From assembly GCA_029932495.1 (NCBI GenBank), contig JAOZPY010000019.1, positions 1-16,293 on the forward strand: DNA of 16,293 bases, given 5' to 3'. Numbering within the stretch: position 1 is the stretch's first letter; every line of letters begins with the position of its first letter. This stretch comes from Desulfobacterales bacterium (GTDB taxonomy: Bacteria > Desulfobacterota > Desulfobacteria > Desulfobacterales > JAFDCJ01). The notes beneath the pieces were generated by a model. The model was not told the DNA's origin. It saw only the letters and a program-made list of their open reading frames with translations, and did not search any database. The position numbers were made by a program, and so were the translations under genes. Of the stretch, positions 1 to 8,014 are shown piece by piece.

Positions 1-8
1 TAAACAAC

Positions 9-1598
9 ATGTATGAAGCCTATTACAACCTGAAATCCAAACCGTTTCAGATAACAACGGACCCGAAGTTTCTCTGGCTTGGCGAAAAGCATGCCGAAGC
101 GCTGGCCACCCTGAAATACGGGATTCTGGAAAACAAGGGTTTTTTGCTGCTGACCGGGGATGTGGGAACCGGTAAGACCGCTCTGATCAATCGTCTCGTA
201 AAAATGATCGATATGGCCGCAATTGTGGCCACCATACCGGATCCGGGACTGGATGCCCTGGATTTTTTTAATATCCTGGCCATTGAGTTTGGCATGAGGA
301 AAAGGTTCGACAGCAAGGGAGCCTTTCTCATTTACCTGAAACAATTTTTGCACAAGGCCTATGCAGCACATAAAAAAGTACTGCTCATCGTTGATGAATG
401 CCAGCGCCTGGACCCCGATCTGCTCGAGCAGATACGCCTGCTGTCCAACATCGAACTGCAGAACAGGAAATTGATCAACATTTTTTTTGTGGGTCAGAGC
501 GAATTTAACGACACGCTGATGAAAGAACGCAGCAAAGCGGTTCGACAGCGGATCACCGTTAGCTATCACATCGATCCCCTGACAGAAGGCGAAACGTACA
601 AGTATATTCAGCACCGGCTGAAAATCGCCGGCGCCACCCGCCAAATCTTCACTGCCGATGCCGTTCATGAGATTTTTTCTTTTTCAAACGGCTACCCGCG
701 TTTGATCAACATTATTTGCGATCATGCCCTGCTGACCGGGTATTCCACGGGTCTGAAATCAATTGATGCCAGCATAATCCTGGAATGTAAAAAAGAGTTG
801 CAGATTCCGGTGGAAGTCAACCTTGAAAACGGCAATGGGCAGAAATCGGGGACCATCCCTGCCGTGCTGCCCCCTGCGCCGGTTCACGTGCCGCCAAAAT
901 CCTCCGTGGGCAAAAAGGCCGGCGTCATTATCGTACTGCTGATGTTGCTAAGCCTTGGGGGCTATCTTTTTTACGACATGAATACCGACGATACGCCCCG
1001 CTGGTCCATGCAGGAAATTGCGCCCCAGGAGTATCAGGGCCCCGCGCCTGAAATTAATCCGCCGGCAAAAGATGCCGCCGAGGCCCTGGATGCAAGCATG
1101 CCGCAAAAACAAGAACAAGAAAAAGCTGCCGCTGCTGTTGCTGCCAGTCCGGCGCCATCCGACCCAAATGCGTTGAAAGCTCCGGCTGCCCAGCAAACAG
1201 CGTCAGAGGAGCAAACCACGAAACCGGAGCCCGCCCCTTTGACCCAGCGCAAGTTTACCATTTACTTTAAACGTAATTCAAACGAACTGCCCGACCCGGC
1301 CTTTGAAACCCTGGAGCGGATCGCCCATTTCCTGCAGCAAAATTCCACGGCCACGGTAACCATTAAAGGCTATACGGATTCAACCGGAAGTTACAGCTAT
1401 AATGTCAGCGTTTCTGAATTCCGGGCCAACACCATCAAAACCTACCTGGCGGGAAAAGGGATCAATCCGTCGCGAATCAAAGTCACCGGCATGGGGCCCC
1501 AAAATCCCATCGCTCCAAACACCACCGTTGAGGGCAGACGAAAAAACCGCCGTGTTGAAATCGAGCTGAATGCCGAACCGTCTCAATCGCCAAACTGA
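9..1598 (+). CDS. ExeA/GspA-like AAA ATPase fused to a periplasmic OmpA-type peptidoglycan-binding domain
   Basis: A 529-residue inner-membrane protein. Seen: an N-terminal ExeA-type AAA+ ATPase (about 1-265) with Walker A GDVGTGKT at 50-57 and Walker B LLIVDE at 125-130; a Pro-rich linker; one membrane segment at about 304-322; an Ala/Pro/Gln/Glu-rich spacer (330-412); and a C-terminal OmpA-like domain (about 413-522). In that domain D457 and R472 sit at the spacing of the Asp/Arg pair that binds diaminopimelate in OmpA. Known: ExeA/GspA ATPases couple ATP hydrolysis to remodelling of peptidoglycan for secretin assembly. Inference: this protein links a cytoplasmic ATPase to the cell wall, perhaps for an envelope machine. 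The start MYEAYYNLKSKPF matches the family's usual N-terminus. Any Shine-Dalgarno lies mostly before the window, since only 8 bases precede the ATG. It converges on ispD with an 11-base gap. The exact partner is unknown. Confidence 0.9.
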   Translation: MYEAYYNLKSKPFQITTDPKFLWLGEKHAEALATLKYGILENKGFLLLTGDVGTGKTALINRLVKMIDMAAIVATIPDPGLDALDFFNILAIEFGMRKRFDSKGAFLIYLKQFLHKAYAAHKKVLLIVDECQRLDPDLLEQIRLLSNIELQNRKLINIFFVGQSEFNDTLMKERSKAVRQRITVSYHIDPLTEGETYKYIQHRLKIAGATRQIFTADAVHEIFSFSNGYPRLINIICDHALLTGYSTGLKSIDASIILECKKELQIPVEVNLENGNGQKSGTIPAVLPPAPVHVPPKSSVGKKAGVIIVLLMLLSLGGYLFYDMNTDDTPRWSMQEIAPQEYQGPAPEINPPAKDAAEALDASMPQKQEQEKAAAAVAASPAPSDPNALKAPAAQQTASEEQTTKPEPAPLTQRKFTIYFKRNSNELPDPAFETLERIAHFLQQNSTATVTIKGYTDSTGSYSYNVSVSEFRANTIKTYLAGKGINPSRIKVTGMGPQNPIAPNTTVEGRRKNRRVEIELNAEPSQSPN

Positions 1599-1609
1599 AA
1601 CTGGCGTTA

Positions 1610-2323
1610 TCAAAATCTGCCTGTTGACTCTGTCCCCGGTGTTGCGCGCAGCAGGCATTGGGCGATCTGTAAATCCTCGTTGCTCGTAATTTTGATATTG
1701 CTCCGGCTGCCGGTGACAATCGTTACGGCGGTTCCAAGCCGTTCCACCAGCGATGCATCGTCGGTGCCCGCATAACCCGTACGCCGGGCATCATCATGGG
1801 CTTTGCGGATCAATCCAAGATCAAAGGCCTGGGGCGTCTGGGCCAACCAGATTTTTTCTCTTTCAAGGGTATTTATTATAATCCTTCCGGAGGCATCCAC
1901 CTGCTTGAGGGTATCAAAAACCGGCACCGCCAGAATACAGGCCCCGGTTTGCGCAGCGCCTTCAATGCAAGCCACCAGCTGATCATCGCGCAGCAGCGGC
2001 CGCACCCCGTCATGAATGGCCACAATACCGCTGCGGCGGTCTACTTTCTGCAGTCCATTGTAAACCGAATCCTGACGACTGTCTCCACCGGCGACCAGGT
2101 GAATTTTGGTGGTAAATTTTGCCGGCTCCAGGATATTGCGGCGGCAAAGCACGAAATCTTCTTTGGGGATGACCAGCCAAATTTGATCAATTCGTCGGCA
2201 GGAATCAAAAACACTTAGAGTGCGGGCCAAAATCGGAATTCCAGCCAATGGCAGGTACTGTTTACGAAGCCTGGCCTGCATGCGGGTTCCGCTTCCGGCG
2301 GCGACGATAACAGCGGCAGCCAT
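1610..2323 (-). CDS. ispD: 2-C-methyl-D-erythritol 4-phosphate cytidylyltransferase
   Basis: Transfers CMP from CTP to methylerythritol 4-phosphate, the third step of the MEP isoprenoid pathway in the cytosol. It has 237 residues, the normal family length. Seen: the nucleotide-binding N-terminus AAGSGTRM (8-15) with R14 and K21 (K in RKQYLPL) placed as in the E. coli enzyme, HDGVRP at 104-109 with D105, AQTPQAF at 161-167, TDDASLVE, and SRSNIKITSNEDL with K211. The ATG is preceded by GAGG with 7 nt spacing. It is the last gene of the leftward block, 107 bases after the HPr-domain gene, and converges on the ATPase gene. ispF, which often follows or is fused to ispD, is not next to it here. No terminator is obvious in the 11-base convergent gap. 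Confidence 0.96.
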   Translation of the reverse strand: MAAAVIVAAGSGTRMQARLRKQYLPLAGIPILARTLSVFDSCRRIDQIWLVIPKEDFVLCRRNILEPAKFTTKIHLVAGGDSRQDSVYNGLQKVDRRSGIVAIHDGVRPLLRDDQLVACIEGAAQTGACILAVPVFDTLKQVDASGRIIINTLEREKIWLAQTPQAFDLGLIRKAHDDARRTGYAGTDDASLVERLGTAVTIVTGSRSNIKITSNEDLQIAQCLLRATPGTESTGRF

Positions 2324-2430
2324 AATGTTGCCTCACTTCCAGTCTATTGGATCACAATGCAGTTGGCAAAACCGATCCGCTGGGAGCGCATGGATACCCG
2401 ATTCCAAAAGCTCCGCTCCGCGGACATGTC

Positions 2431-3741
2431 TTACATCAAATACTTCAGCTCATTGGGCAATGGGACCCCTTTGCCCATGGTATCTTCACCATAGTTAACC
2501 TCGGCCAAAATCTCGATGTCCCTCAATGCCCGTGCATCCCCCTCGAAAATGACTTCGTCCAATTTTTCCTTCTGGATTTTTCCCCCGGCCCACTGAAGAT
2601 CCAGCACGCTGCTGGCATCGAAGCGGTCCTCACCCACCAGCAGTTCCACCTGTCCGCCGTAATGCTGAACGATTTTGGCCACCAGCAGGCTGGGACGTGC
2701 ATGAAAGCCCAGTTTTTGCGGGATCCCCACTTTGATCCGCGTCCGTTCGATGTTCTCGTTGAGAATTTCACCAGCCAGCTCCTGTCCGGTGGTTAAAAAA
2801 TGGCAGGCGTAAAAAAGACCGTAATTGATGGTCCGGTCCAGCAGGATAACCGGATCGACCAGTCGCGCCAACTTTTCCTGGACCATCTTGTAAGTATTCT
2901 TGTAACCGGCCTCATGCAAATGGCGCTCATAGAAATGAAGCAGGCGTCCCACCATTTGAAGCAGATGCAACACCACTGAAAAAGAGCCCCGCAGCTGTTT
3001 GAGCTTTCTATTGCCATAGCGAAAGCCCCCATGAATAACATAGGTGTCAAAGGAAGACTGCAGGTTATGCAACAGCATTTCGTAACGGCGGATTTCAACT
3101 TCATTAACCTTTTCGGGAACGATGGTCGGCAGCTCTTCAGCGCTATAGGTTTCGTAGAATTTCAGTTGATCAAAATCCTTGGTAATCTTTAAAAATTCAC
3201 TGGCAATTTTGACGATATTTTTTTTCTGCAGGTCTTTATGCTGATCGTCAATATCATAGTCTAAGACTTCATCGGTGGTGATGCGCGGAAAATCATCCGC
3301 ACAGTATCGTTTTTCCGGGATCGGAATGTTCAGGCGTCTGGCTTCCTCGAGAATAACCGGCGCCATGTTCAACAGCGCACGGGTTAAAAATTCGAACGTG
3401 TTATCACCTTCTCTTTGCACATCTCCATATTCAGGAAGGTCATAAAATTCCAGCCGGTTGGAAATATGTTTTTGAAAATTTGCCCCCAGGCTCAGATGCC
3501 GCACGGCCGCTGACAGCTCCCGGTAATAATACCAGCGTTTATTATTCTTAGCCCCATGGAAATCCAGAAAATCTTCAAGCAGCAAAGAGGTCGAAATCAA
3601 TTTGGCAAATAATTTTTTAGTAAACGCATTTTTGGGATCATCCAGCTCTGACAGGTACAGGCAGCACATCAAATAATCATGGGAAAAGGTATTTACCTTT
3701 TCATAAAATGCGCTATTGGTCCGGGGACTTGTATCATGCAT
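2431..3741 (-). CDS. Large helical protein with a C-terminal HPr-like phosphocarrier domain
   Basis: About 436 residues. Residues 1 to about 330 form an alpha-helix-rich region of no family I recognise. Residues about 334-415 read as an HPr domain: GFHARPS carries a His (H347) at the phosphorylation position, and S378 lies 31 residues further on, the same spacing as His15 to Ser46 in HPr. Known: HPr passes phosphate in the PTS, and the Ser is the regulatory site in some bacteria. No PTS enzyme is in this window, so a regulatory role is inferred. An in-frame ATG at 3885 exists, but that reading runs through rnpB and its terminator. The ATG at 3741 (MHDTSPRTN) has GAGGAAGG about 10 nt upstream, so I chose it. 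The gene sits between rnpB and ispD, probably in the same leftward transcript as ispD. Confidence 0.8.
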   Translation of the reverse strand: MHDTSPRTNSAFYEKVNTFSHDYLMCCLYLSELDDPKNAFTKKLFAKLISTSLLLEDFLDFHGAKNNKRWYYYRELSAAVRHLSLGANFQKHISNRLEFYDLPEYGDVQREGDNTFEFLTRALLNMAPVILEEARRLNIPIPEKRYCADDFPRITTDEVLDYDIDDQHKDLQKKNIVKIASEFLKITKDFDQLKFYETYSAEELPTIVPEKVNEVEIRRYEMLLHNLQSSFDTYVIHGGFRYGNRKLKQLRGSFSVVLHLLQMVGRLLHFYERHLHEAGYKNTYKMVQEKLARLVDPVILLDRTINYGLFYACHFLTTGQELAGEILNENIERTRIKVGIPQKLGFHARPSLLVAKIVQHYGGQVELLVGEDRFDASSVLDLQWAGGKIQKEKLDEVIFEGDARALRDIEILAEVNYGEDTMGKGVPLPNELKYLM

Positions 3742-3759
3742 CCGTAAAATGCCTTCCTC

Positions 3760-3800
3760 AAAAATTTTCCCCGTCTCGTTTTTGCAACCGCGAGGCGGGG
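3760..3800 (-). terminator. Terminator-like hairpin after rnpB
   Basis: On the minus strand CCCCGCCTCG pairs with CGAGACGGGG (10 bp, one mismatch) across a 12-nt loop, followed by AAAATTTTT. It begins about 17 nt after the 3' strand of rnpB helix P1, so it most likely ends the RNase P RNA transcript. The T tract is immediately followed by the Shine-Dalgarno of the HPr-domain gene. That gene therefore needs read-through or its own promoter, which I could not identify. Confidence 0.6.
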
Positions 3801-3816
3801 TTTCACTAATTTCAAA

Positions 3817-4201
<385 letters not shown>

Positions 4202-4213
<12 letters not shown>

Positions 4214-4939
4214 TTCTTCTTGTTCCTGCCAGTAAATAATCCTCTCACAGTTGGGACAATATTTCAAGCTGTCACAGCGATGAAGCTCGTTGTACAGCTG
4301 AGGCGGAATGTTCAGGTGACAGCCCTGGCAGACGGAATTTCTGACTTCGACGACGGCCACCCAATCCGAATGAGCAGCCTGAACACGGTTGAAAGTTTCC
4401 AGCAAGCTGGGATCCAATCCGGAACAAATTGTCTCGCGTTCAGCTTCAAGCCGAAGCAGCGTGGCCCTGATTTTTTCAGCTTCCTGCTCGATCTGTTTTT
4501 TTTGCTGGCGGGCTTCATCGGCAAGTTCGGCATGCTGTTGCCCGGTTTCTTCCAGCTGCTTTTCGACCGCTTCGATCTGCTCGAGAAATTCCAGCATCTT
4601 ATCTTCGATAGCGGCGTTTTTCAATTTCAAATCGTCGATTTCTTTCAGCGATGACTGATATTCCTTATTGGTTTTCACCGCCCGCAATTTTTCCTGGCTT
4701 TTGGCAATCATGCCAAGATTGCCCTGCACCTCGGATTCACAGCTGCGATATTGTTTTTTGAGTTCATCGATGGTATTTTTTTTATCCTCAATGAGCCCTG
4801 TATATTCTTCAGCCCCCCGCTGCAGTTCGCTGATTTGAGCGGGAACCTCACGCAACCTGGCTTTCAGTCGGTTGCATTCCATATCGATTTTTTGCAGTTC
4901 GACGAGAATGGCGATTTGCTCTCTGATGTTTTCCGGCAT
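4202..4939 (-). CDS. Coiled-coil protein with C-terminal C4 zinc ribbon (CT398/DUF164-type)
   Basis: 245 residues. Seen: a long coiled coil over about residues 10-170 (heptad-rich, Glu/Lys/Gln-rich), then a C-terminal zinc ribbon with C204-x2-C207 and C228-x2-C231 (VCQGCHLNIPP ... KYCPNCERI). Known: the family is widespread and structurally characterised as a coiled-coil hairpin plus zinc ribbon. A role in nucleic-acid or secretion-related assemblies has been suggested but is not settled. The ATG has AGGA with about 7 nt spacing. It follows the nif3-like gene by 42 bases, and its last codons and TAA stop lie within the 5' strand of rnpB helix P1. Inference: it is cotranscribed with nif3 and possibly with rnpB from the promoter before the tRNA. 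Confidence 0.88.
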
Positions 4940-4981
4940 GCGGTATCCTGTTCTTCAAAATACGGAAATATCTTTTTTCGT

Positions 4982-5797
4982 TTATCTGTACTTAAAAGGA
5001 TCGACTTCAAAGTCACACGCCTTAACGGTGACGTTCATCGCCTTTTGGGCAATAATTTTTTCAAGCCGCCCGGCCAGCACTTCAACAATCAGATGCTCAG
5101 AGGCAAAGTGCCCGATGTCGACCAGGCCGAGATTTTCCGCTTCCACGTCCCTGGCATCGTGATAGCGCAAATCACCACTAATGTAAGCTTGAGCGCCGGA
5201 GCTGAAAAATTCCGGCAACAGGCTGCCGCCGCTGCCGCTGCATACAGCCGCCCGTTCAACCGGCAAAGCAGGATCGCCGGCAAACCGGATCCGTTCCAGC
5301 CCCAGGGACTCTTTTATCCCTGCCACCAGCGCTTCCAATGCAATGCTTCCATCCAGATCGCCTACCCGGCCGATTCCTTCGACGGCTGCGCTGTCGATGC
5401 TCTGGCCTGCCGCCTCCAGGGGCTTTAAATTACGCAGTCCGATTCGTCGGGCAAGGACATCATTGAGCCCGCCGGCAACACTGTCCAGGTTGGTGTGAGC
5501 GGCAAAAATCGCCAAACGGTGGCGAGCGGCAAGCTCAATAATCGCTCCCACGGGCCGATGAAAGTTTACGCAAGTCAGCGGTTTGAAAATCAACGGATGG
5601 TGAGTAATCAGCAGATCTACATTGCGCCGGCAGGCGGCCCGTACAACTTCGGCGGTTGGATCCAGGGCCACCCAGACTGATTGCACGCTTGCGCGGGTAT
5701 CGCCCACCTGCAAACCGACGTTATCCCACTGCTGGGCAAGCGCCGGAGGCATCATGTCGTCCAGGATGCGAATTATGTCGGAAACCGTTGATGGCAT
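4982..5797 (-). CDS. Nif3-like dinuclear metal-centre protein (YbgI family)
   Basis: 271 residues, typical of the short bacterial Nif3/YbgI form. Seen: the N-terminal WDNVGLQVG at 24-32, the metal-binding THHPLIF (H66, H67), AHTNLD (H101, D105), and C-terminal GHFASEH (H230, E234), the ligands expected for the two-metal site. Known: the family forms toroidal hexamers, and GTP cyclohydrolase I type 2 annotation is common but weakly supported. The true substrate is unclear. The ATG at 5797 fits the family N-terminus, yet the 17 bases between it and the tRNA 3' end are a C, ten T, then ACACCG, with no Shine-Dalgarno. It lies downstream of a tRNA in the same orientation and is probably expressed from the tRNA promoter. 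Confidence 0.92.
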   Translation of the reverse strand: MPSTVSDIIRILDDMMPPALAQQWDNVGLQVGDTRASVQSVWVALDPTAEVVRAACRRNVDLLITHHPLIFKPLTCVNFHRPVGAIIELAARHRLAIFAAHTNLDSVAGGLNDVLARRIGLRNLKPLEAAGQSIDSAAVEGIGRVGDLDGSIALEALVAGIKESLGLERIRFAGDPALPVERAAVCSGSGGSLLPEFFSSGAQAYISGDLRYHDARDVEAENLGLVDIGHFASEHLIVEVLAGRLEKIIAQKAMNVTVKACDFEVDPFKYR

Positions 5798-5814
5798 CGG
5801 TGTAAAAAAAAAAG

Positions 5815-5887
5815 TGGGCCCACCTGGGATCGAACCAGGGACCTACCGGTTATGAGCCGGTGGCTCTGCCAGCTGAGCTATGGGCCC
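5815..5887 (-). tRNA. tRNA with CAT anticodon (elongator Met, or Ile2)
   Basis: A complete cloverleaf of 73 nt: 7-bp acceptor stem (GGGCCCA with TGGGCCC, discriminator A), D arm, anticodon stem ACCGG/CCGGT with loop CTCATAA (anticodon CAT), and T arm with GGTTCGATCC. CCA is not encoded: the next bases are C and ten T. I favour elongator Met because the genomic setting beside nif3 and rpoD is commonly annotated so, but this is a weak argument. The acceptor pairs C4-G69, C5-G68 and C6-G67 resemble those of the lysidine-modified tRNA-Ile2, so that identity remains open. It is not the initiator, because G1-C72 is paired. Confidence 0.93.
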
Positions 5888-5896
5888 TTTTTCGTG

Positions 5897-5925
5897 AAGC
5901 TATCGTTTTTGTTATCTGTTGTCAA
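5897..5925 (-). promoter_or_regulatory. Sigma70 promoter for tRNA(CAT) and probably nif3 / zinc ribbon / rnpB
   Basis: Minus strand: perfect -35 TTGACA (5920-5925), 17-nt spacer, -10 TAGCTT (5897-5902). Transcription would start about 3 nt before the tRNA 5' end, so the leader is very short. The position exactly upstream of a stable RNA gene supports it, although the -10 is only partly consensus. Confidence 0.7.
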
Positions 5926-6014
5926 CCGGACCAGCTTTCATATAGTTGGGCGATTGCCGAGGTTGCCGCAGATACATTGAAAAGTGAGCTCTTTTTAAAA
6001 TTTGAAACGCTCAA

Positions 6015-7922
6015 TCAGGTTTCAATGAAGTTCTTCAGCTGCCGGCTGCGGGTCGGATGACGCAGCTTTCTCAGGGCCTTGGCTTCGATCTGCCGAATGC
6101 GCTCACGGGTGACCGCAAAATCCTGACCCACCTCCTCCAGCGTGTGATCCGCTTTTTCACCAATGCCAAATCGCATGCGCAGTACTTTTTCTTCGCGCGG
6201 CGTCAGTGTCGCCAGGACTTTTCGCGTCTGCTCGGCCAGGTTCATGTTGACGGCTGCATCTGAAGGCAGCATGAATTTCTTGTCTTCGATAAAATCCCCC
6301 AGGTGGCTGTCTTCTTCTTCCCCGATGGGCGTTTCCAGCGAGATCGGCTCCCGCGCGATCTTTAGCACCTTGCGTACTTTTTCCAGGGGGATCTCCATTT
6401 TCTCGGCGATTTCTTCCGGGGTGGGCTCCCGGCCCTGTTCCTGAACCAGGTAACGCGAGGTCCGGATCAGTTTATTGATCGTTTCGATCATGTGCACCGG
6501 AATGCGAATGGTTCGCGCCTGGTCGGCAATGGCCCGGGTTATGGCCTGCCGGATCCACCAGGTGGCATAGGTGCTGAATTTATATCCCCGGCGATACTCG
6601 AATTTATCAACGGCTTTCATCAGGCCGATATTGCCCTCCTGGATCAAGTCCAGAAACTGAAGTCCGCGATTGGTGTATTTTTTAGCGATGCTGACCACCA
6701 ACCGCAAGTTGGCCTTGATCAGCTCGCTTTTGGCCATTTTGGCACGAAAACGTCCTTCCTCCACATTGCTGATAATGCGCTTCAGAGCCCGGCGATTCGC
6801 TTTCAGTTCGATCTGCTGGCTCTCAACGGTCTCCAGGATCCCTTTAAGCTCTTTATAAAGTTTTCCCAAATCCTCTTTGGTCAGTGTACTGCGGGGGCTG
6901 GCCCATTTTATGAATTTCGTCTTGGTTCTCAGGTTCTCGTTCAGCTCTTTTAGGGGCGAATTAAACATTTCAGCGGTTTCAATAAACACATTGTTCCGGG
7001 TATCAAACCACTGAATCTGCTGCCTGATTTTATGTTCGATACTATCGATAACACTGGGCTCCAGGCGCCAGTCTTTCAGCAGGTCGAAAATTTTATTAAT
7101 CCGGCGCAATATGCTTCGTCGCAGGCGACGCTGTTCCTCCGCCTTGATTTTTTTGTTAAAAAGTTTTTCCCTCAGCGCTTTGTTTTCTTCGTGGATCTGC
7201 TTGATGGATCGAATTACATCCAGAAATTGTTCTGTCTGCATGATTTCGTCGGTATAAGTGTCACCCTCATCAATGTCACGCAGTACATATTTAGGCCGCA
7301 ATGCCCCGTTTTCAATGTTGCCGCCAAGGGCGATAATGGCCTCGACACCGGTTGTGCTTTCCAGCAACGCCCGCAGTACCTCCTGTTCACCGGCTTCTAT
7401 CTTTTTGGCGATTTCAACCTCACCTTCCCGGCTTAAAAGGGTCACCAGTCCCATCTCACGCAAATACATTTTAACCGGATCGGTAACGGTGCCGAATTCA
7501 GCGTTGTCCACCTTGCTGACAGTTACCTTTTTTTCTTTGGCCTTCTTAATTTTGGCCACTTTTTTCTGTTGTTTTTCATCAACGACTTCAATGTCGTTTT
7601 CATCAAACAGCATCAGGGTCTCATCGATCTGTTCGGGCGACAGCATGTCTTCCGGAAGCACTTTGTTTATCTCGTCATAAGTTAAGTATCCCTGTTTTTT
7701 CCCCTTGCCCAGCAGCGTCTTGATCGCTTTCATGGTTGTCTTGCTGTTGCGGTTGGGTTTTTCGACCTTTTTGGTTTCCCGCACCTGTTTTTTAGCGGTT
7801 TTTGGGGCGCGTCTTTTTTCAGCGGTCCCTTTCCTGGCAGCCACAGCAGTTTTCTTTTTGGCAGCCGTTTTGGTAACCTTTTTTTTAGCGCTCCCTTTTT
7901 TCACAGCAGCTTTTCTGGCCAT
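6015..7922 (-). CDS. rpoD: Primary RNA polymerase sigma factor (sigma70)
   Basis: The vegetative sigma factor, directing RNA polymerase to -35/-10 promoters. 635 residues. Seen in order: a Lys/Arg/Ala-rich tail (1 to about 62; 18 Lys and 6 Arg in the first 60), region 1.1 (about 64-116), region 1.2 (DPVKMYLREMG, 148-158), a non-conserved insert, region 2 (ANLRLVVSIAKKYTNRGLQF ... YATWWIRQAITRAIADQ), region 3 (PTPEEIAEKM), and region 4 ending in the helix-turn-helix TLEEVGQDFAVTRERIRQIE. The ATG has GGGAGG upstream, whereas M64 has no Shine-Dalgarno, so the basic tail is probably translated. It follows dnaG by 92 bases, as in the usual macromolecular-synthesis operon, and likely shares the promoter at 9975-10003. 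Confidence 0.98.
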   Translation of the reverse strand: MARKAAVKKGSAKKKVTKTAAKKKTAVAARKGTAEKRRAPKTAKKQVRETKKVEKPNRNSKTTMKAIKTLLGKGKKQGYLTYDEINKVLPEDMLSPEQIDETLMLFDENDIEVVDEKQQKKVAKIKKAKEKKVTVSKVDNAEFGTVTDPVKMYLREMGLVTLLSREGEVEIAKKIEAGEQEVLRALLESTTGVEAIIALGGNIENGALRPKYVLRDIDEGDTYTDEIMQTEQFLDVIRSIKQIHEENKALREKLFNKKIKAEEQRRLRRSILRRINKIFDLLKDWRLEPSVIDSIEHKIRQQIQWFDTRNNVFIETAEMFNSPLKELNENLRTKTKFIKWASPRSTLTKEDLGKLYKELKGILETVESQQIELKANRRALKRIISNVEEGRFRAKMAKSELIKANLRLVVSIAKKYTNRGLQFLDLIQEGNIGLMKAVDKFEYRRGYKFSTYATWWIRQAITRAIADQARTIRIPVHMIETINKLIRTSRYLVQEQGREPTPEEIAEKMEIPLEKVRKVLKIAREPISLETPIGEEEDSHLGDFIEDKKFMLPSDAAVNMNLAEQTRKVLATLTPREEKVLRMRFGIGEKADHTLEEVGQDFAVTRERIRQIEAKALRKLRHPTRSRQLKNFIET

Positions 7923-8014
7923 AAAACCTTGCCTCCCTGATACTCCACTTTTTCAGTCGCAAATCTATTGGCGATTATCGTTCGATATTGAGCCGTCTGA
8001 CCCGGATAAGCGCG

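Noticed and set aside
2338..2430. Short minus-strand frame (27 codons) between the HPr-domain gene and ispD
   Set aside because: No ribosome site apart from overlap with the upstream stop region, and no recognisable composition; more likely spacer.
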